Assembly: GCA_030151255.1 (NCBI GenBank)
Contig: JASLED010000067.1
Span: 82,033 to 146,032, forward strand
Source: Flavobacterium sp.
GTDB taxonomy: Bacteria > Bacteroidota > Bacteroidia > Flavobacteriales > Flavobacteriaceae
Direction: 5' to 3'
Length of the DNA: 64,000 nt
The notes below the pieces were generated by a model. It worked only from the letters and a program-made list of their open reading frames with translations. It had not been told where the DNA came from and ran no database searches. Positions 61,837 through 64,000 of the stretch are shown here, in pieces (within the stretch, counting starts at the first letter, position 1; each line of letters opens with the position of its first letter). Position numbers and translations under genes: made by a program.

Positions 61837-62349
61837 ATGAGAATAGAAGATTATATAAGAGATGTACAAGATTTTCCGAAAGAAGGGATTGGTTTTAAAG
61901 ATATTACACCACTTTTAAACAATCATGATGCAATGGTAGAAACAACAAAACAGTTGATTGCATTGGTGGGAAATAAAAAGGTTGATAGAGTTGTTGGAAT
62001 GGAAAGTAGAGGTTTTTTCTTTGCTACTTTATTGGCAAAAGAATTAGGAGCAGGATTTGTGCCTATAAGAAAACCTAAAAAATTGCCTTTTACTACAGTA
62101 GCACAAGAATATAGTTTAGAATATGGAACAGATATTTTAGAAATGCATGTAGACGCTATTAAACCTGGAGAAAAAGTATTAATTCACGATGATGTTTTAG
62201 CCACTGGCGGAACAGCAGAAGCGGTTTGTAAATTGGTAGAACGTTTGGGCGGAGAAATAGTACAAGTAAACTTTTTGATGGAACTTTCATTCCTAAATGG
62301 AAGAGAAAAACTAAAAGGATATGAAGTAAAAAGCTTAATAACGTATTAA
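61837..62349 (+). CDS. apt: Adenine phosphoribosyltransferase
   Basis: Purine salvage enzyme, 170 residues. IRDVQDFPKEGIGFKDITPLL at the N-terminus, GMESRGFFFATLLA, and the PRPP loop KVLIHDDVLATGGTAEAVCKLV (about residues 112-133) are the family hallmarks. It lies 20 bp after the GT9 gene and has a strong terminator 25 bp after its stop. Confidence 0.96.
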   Translation: MRIEDYIRDVQDFPKEGIGFKDITPLLNNHDAMVETTKQLIALVGNKKVDRVVGMESRGFFFATLLAKELGAGFVPIRKPKKLPFTTVAQEYSLEYGTDILEMHVDAIKPGEKVLIHDDVLATGGTAEAVCKLVERLGGEIVQVNFLMELSFLNGREKLKGYEVKSLITY

Positions 62350-62373
62350 GGTTTAATTGAAAAAAATATAAAG

Positions 62374-62409
62374 AAAAAAGAGATTTAACGACAGTTAAAT
62401 CTCTTTTTT
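62374..62409 (+). terminator. Terminator of apt
   Basis: Perfect 12-bp stem AAGAGATTTAAC / GTTAAATCTCTT with a 4-nt loop and flanking A- and T-runs. Confidence 0.88.
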
Positions 62410-62493
62410 TGGTATAAAAAACATGTATTTTGTTGAAAATCAAAAAGATGATATTTTTTGAAAAAATAGTTGTATTTTAAAAAAATTATTACA

Positions 62494-62501
62494 AAACTTT
62501 G
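62494..62501 (+). promoter_or_regulatory. Possible promoter -7 element for the arginine leader
   Basis: AAACTTTG matches TAnnTTTG at all but the first base. The predicted start would be about 25 nt before the leader ORF at 62530. Confidence 0.4.
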
Positions 62502-62529
62502 CACAGCTCTTTTGAGTAGAATATCATAG

Positions 62530-62637
62530 ATGAAAGAAACAGTACAACATATTACTTTTAAAAACCACAGCATTGCATCAGCAACTGCTGCTGTTTTCTA
62601 TTTATCTACATCGCGGTTTTCGCGGTCGCGGGCTTAA
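62530..62637 (+). CDS. Putative arginine leader peptide (35 codons)
   Basis: A short ORF directly upstream of the arginine genes, starting ATG and ending in TAA. It encodes 35 residues ending in T-S-R-F-S-R-S-R-A. All three arginines are CGG codons (62614, 62623 and 62629), which are rare in this AT-rich genome, and they lie within the last eight codons. The end of the ORF is a GC-rich island (62611-62633) able to form small hairpins (CGCG-GTTTT-CGCG). The layout is that of an amino-acid attenuation leader for arginine. The protein itself is not expected to have a function beyond translation control. No conservation check was possible. Confidence 0.65.
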   Translation: MKETVQHITFKNHSIASATAAVFYLSTSRFSRSRA

Positions 62638-62657
62638 TCTTTATAGCCTTTCTTAAT

Positions 62658-62682
62658 GTATAATGCTTTTTTGGCATTATAT
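62658..62682 (+). promoter_or_regulatory. Hairpin downstream of the arginine leader
   Basis: ATAATGC / GCATTAT with a 7-nt T-rich loop. It is not followed by a clear T-run, so it may be an antiterminator or pause structure rather than a terminator. Confidence 0.4.
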
Positions 62683-62730
62683 CTGTATATATATCACTTA
62701 TTTTATTAATGTGTTTCAAACCGTTTAGGA

Positions 62731-62764
62731 ATAGTTGACTTTATTCAGCAACTATATTTTAATT
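62731..62764 (+). promoter_or_regulatory. Possible terminator hairpin of the arginine attenuator
   Basis: ATAGTTG / CAACTAT with an 11-nt loop followed by ATTTTAATTG, about 30 nt before the first structural gene. It is weak, but in the position expected of an attenuator terminator. Confidence 0.4.
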
Positions 62765-62792
62765 GTTTTGATTCTAATTGTCTGTTTTTGAA

Positions 62793-63473
62793 ATGAATTC
62801 AAATCAGTTTATCGTTATTCCTGCAAATGAAACGCATGTAGGATATGCAGAACAAATTTGCGAAGAAATGGCTCAATCAGCTTTGGCTCGTGGTACGGGA
62901 ATTGCCAGAAGAAAACCAGAATATGTTGCCAACAAAATGATCGAAGGAAAAGCTGTAATTGCTTTGCATAAAGATGGTACTTGGGCAGGTTTTTGCTATA
63001 TAGAAACTTGGAGTCACGGTGATTATGTAGCGAATTCTGGGTTAATCGTAAATCCTGAATTTAGAAAAGAAGGATTGGCAAAGTCAATTAAAAAATGCGT
63101 TTTTGAGCTTTCAAGAAAAAAATATCCTAAAGCAAAAATTTTTGGATTAACCACTGGTTTTGCTGTAATGAAAATCAATTCGGATTTAGGATATGAGCCA
63201 GTTCCTTATTCAGAACTTACTCAGGATGAAATGTTTTGGAAAGGATGCGAAAGCTGTGTCAACTTTCAAATCTTGCAAAGCAAAGAAAGAAAAAACTGTT
63301 TGTGTACAGCAATGTTGTGGAATCCGGAAGACAAAGAGAAAGAGCTTCGACTGAAAATAGACCAAAAAACAAAGGCAAAAGAGCGTTTGAAAACGATGCA
63401 AAAAAAGTATTCTCTATTGAAAAGATTACAAATGCAATTGAAAAAAACGGTCAAAAAATCACATCTATTTTAA
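62793..63473 (+). CDS. GNAT family acetyltransferase, probable N-acetylglutamate synthase-like
   Basis: A 226-residue protein starting at ATG 62793. An acetyl-CoA-binding GNAT core is visible: GFCYIETWSHGDYVANSGLIVNPEFRKEGLAKSIKK (about 70-106) and KIFGLTTGFAVMKINSDLGYEPV. Cysteines in GCESCVNF and NCLCTAM and a lysine-rich C-terminus are extra. It is located directly before argG and behind the arginine leader, so an N-acetylglutamate synthase-type role in arginine synthesis is likely. This is inference from context; other acyl substrates are possible. Confidence 0.8.
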   Translation: MNSNQFIVIPANETHVGYAEQICEEMAQSALARGTGIARRKPEYVANKMIEGKAVIALHKDGTWAGFCYIETWSHGDYVANSGLIVNPEFRKEGLAKSIKKCVFELSRKKYPKAKIFGLTTGFAVMKINSDLGYEPVPYSELTQDEMFWKGCESCVNFQILQSKERKNCLCTAMLWNPEDKEKELRLKIDQKTKAKERLKTMQKKYSLLKRLQMQLKKTVKKSHLF

Positions 63474-63491
63474 TCATTAAAAAAATTAGTC

Positions 63492-64000
63492 ATGAATAAT
63501 AAGAAAGTAGTTTTAGCATTTAGCGGAGGATTAGACACAAGCTTCTGTGTAATTTATTTAAAAGAAGAATTGGGCTATGAAGTGCACTCTGTGGTAGTAA
63601 ACACAGGTGGATTTGATGCTGAAGAAATCAAAGTTATTGAGCAAAAAGCATATGCGCTTGGCGTAGCTTCTCATACAACAATTGATGAAACAGACGATTA
63701 TTATAATGATAGCGTAAAATATTTAATTTTTGGCAACGTGCTAAAAAATGCAACTTATCCCTTGTCGGTAAGTGCAGAGCGTGTTTGTCAGGCAACAGCT
63801 ATTGCTAATTATGCCAAAAAAATTGGTGCAGAAGCAGTAGCGCACGGCAGTACAGGAGCAGGGAATGATCAGGTTCGTTTCGATATGATTTTTAATATTT
63901 TGGTACCTAATGTGCAGATTATTACGCCAATTAGAGATTTAAAATTAAGCAGAGAAGAAGAAATAGATTTCTTACAAAAACACGGAGTTGAAATCAATGC
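63492..64000 (+). CDS. argG: Argininosuccinate synthase, N-terminal part
   Basis: The gene runs off the end of the window after about 169 codons. The N-terminus NKKVVLAFSGGLDTSFCVIYLKEE carries the ATP-pyrophosphatase P-loop AFSGGLDTS. AHGSTGAGNDQVRFD is the second family signature, with citrulline and aspartate binding residues. It makes argininosuccinate from citrulline and aspartate. It lies 18 bp after the GNAT gene, as part of the same arginine operon. Confidence 0.97.
   Translation, partial: MNNKKVVLAFSGGLDTSFCVIYLKEELGYEVHSVVVNTGGFDAEEIKVIEQKAYALGVASHTTIDETDDYYNDSVKYLIFGNVLKNATYPLSVSAERVCQATAIANYAKKIGAEAVAHGSTGAGNDQVRFDMIFNILVPNVQIITPIRDLKLSREEEIDFLQKHGVEIN

Noticed and set aside
62374..62409. 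apt hairpin as part of the arginine attenuator
   Set aside because: It is a strong terminator directly behind apt and upstream of the probable promoter of the leader, so it ends the previous transcript.
63236..63499. 87-codon frame overlapping the GNAT gene and the argG start
   Set aside because: It lies within the GNAT coding region in another frame with a lysine-rich shadow composition; the GNAT and argG frames explain the bases.

Overview
This window is chromosomal DNA of a low-GC member of the Bacteroidota, almost certainly family Flavobacteriaceae (near Flavobacterium/Myroides). The evidence is an AT-rich base composition, many promoters with the Bacteroidota sigma-ABfr -7 element TAnnTTTG, no obvious Shine-Dalgarno sequences, and many protein families typical of this group (DUF4837, DUF6341/DUF6427, DUF4254, GH3-like, SPFH, YtxH/holin trio). 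Genus and species are inferred, not proven. The content is mostly conserved housekeeping genes; no phage, insertion sequence or CRISPR array was seen.

Layout. 1-0.4 kb: end of a heme-utilisation protein. 0.86-3.6 kb: nrdB-nrdA, encoding a class I ribonucleotide reductase with an unusually structured upstream region. 3.7-7.8 kb: sufA-B-C-D Fe-S assembly operon on the minus strand. 8.2-13.2 kb: an MBL-fold hydrolase, two exported peptidases (S8, M1) and rnpA. 13.3-22.5 kb: DUF4837 lipoprotein, LysM lytic transglycosylase, pgk, holB, a PIF1-like helicase, an OmpH/Skp-like lipoprotein and a methyltransferase. 22.5-27.2 kb: mnmG and ybeY with two perfect 16-bp parS-type palindromes, followed by 1.5 kb of non-coding AT-rich DNA holding a ~293-bp tandem repeat and a cluster of DnaA-box-like TTATCAACA motifs. 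This is the best candidate for the replication origin. Genes immediately to the left run on the minus strand and those immediately to the right on the plus strand, as expected for divergent replication.

27.2-46.3 kb: gltX, two paralogous small lipoproteins, an SPFH protein, a three-gene envelope cluster, glnS, folB, tRNA-Cys, tex, rpiB, rnr, a DUF2807 protein, lysE, tatA, an M23 peptidase, a GH3-like enzyme and a large uncharacterised protein. 46.3-56.7 kb: a surface polysaccharide locus (Wzz-like protein, rfbC, rfbD, Wzx flippase, glycosyltransferases, two polytopic membrane proteins, UDP-xylose synthase-like enzyme, initiating sugar-phosphate transferase). 56.8-62.3 kb: nucleotide metabolism (purD, upp, apt) interleaved with DUF6341, DUF6427, DUF4254 and a GT9 glycosyltransferase. 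62.5-64 kb: start of an arginine biosynthesis operon (GNAT acetyltransferase, argG). It is preceded by a 35-codon leader ORF carrying three rare CGG arginine codons, which looks like an attenuation leader.

The most notable observations are the oriC/parS/repeat complex around 23-27 kb, the putative arginine attenuator at 62.5 kb, and the hairpin- and DnaA-box-like element upstream of nrdBA. Gene calls rest on motif recognition; no database search was run.
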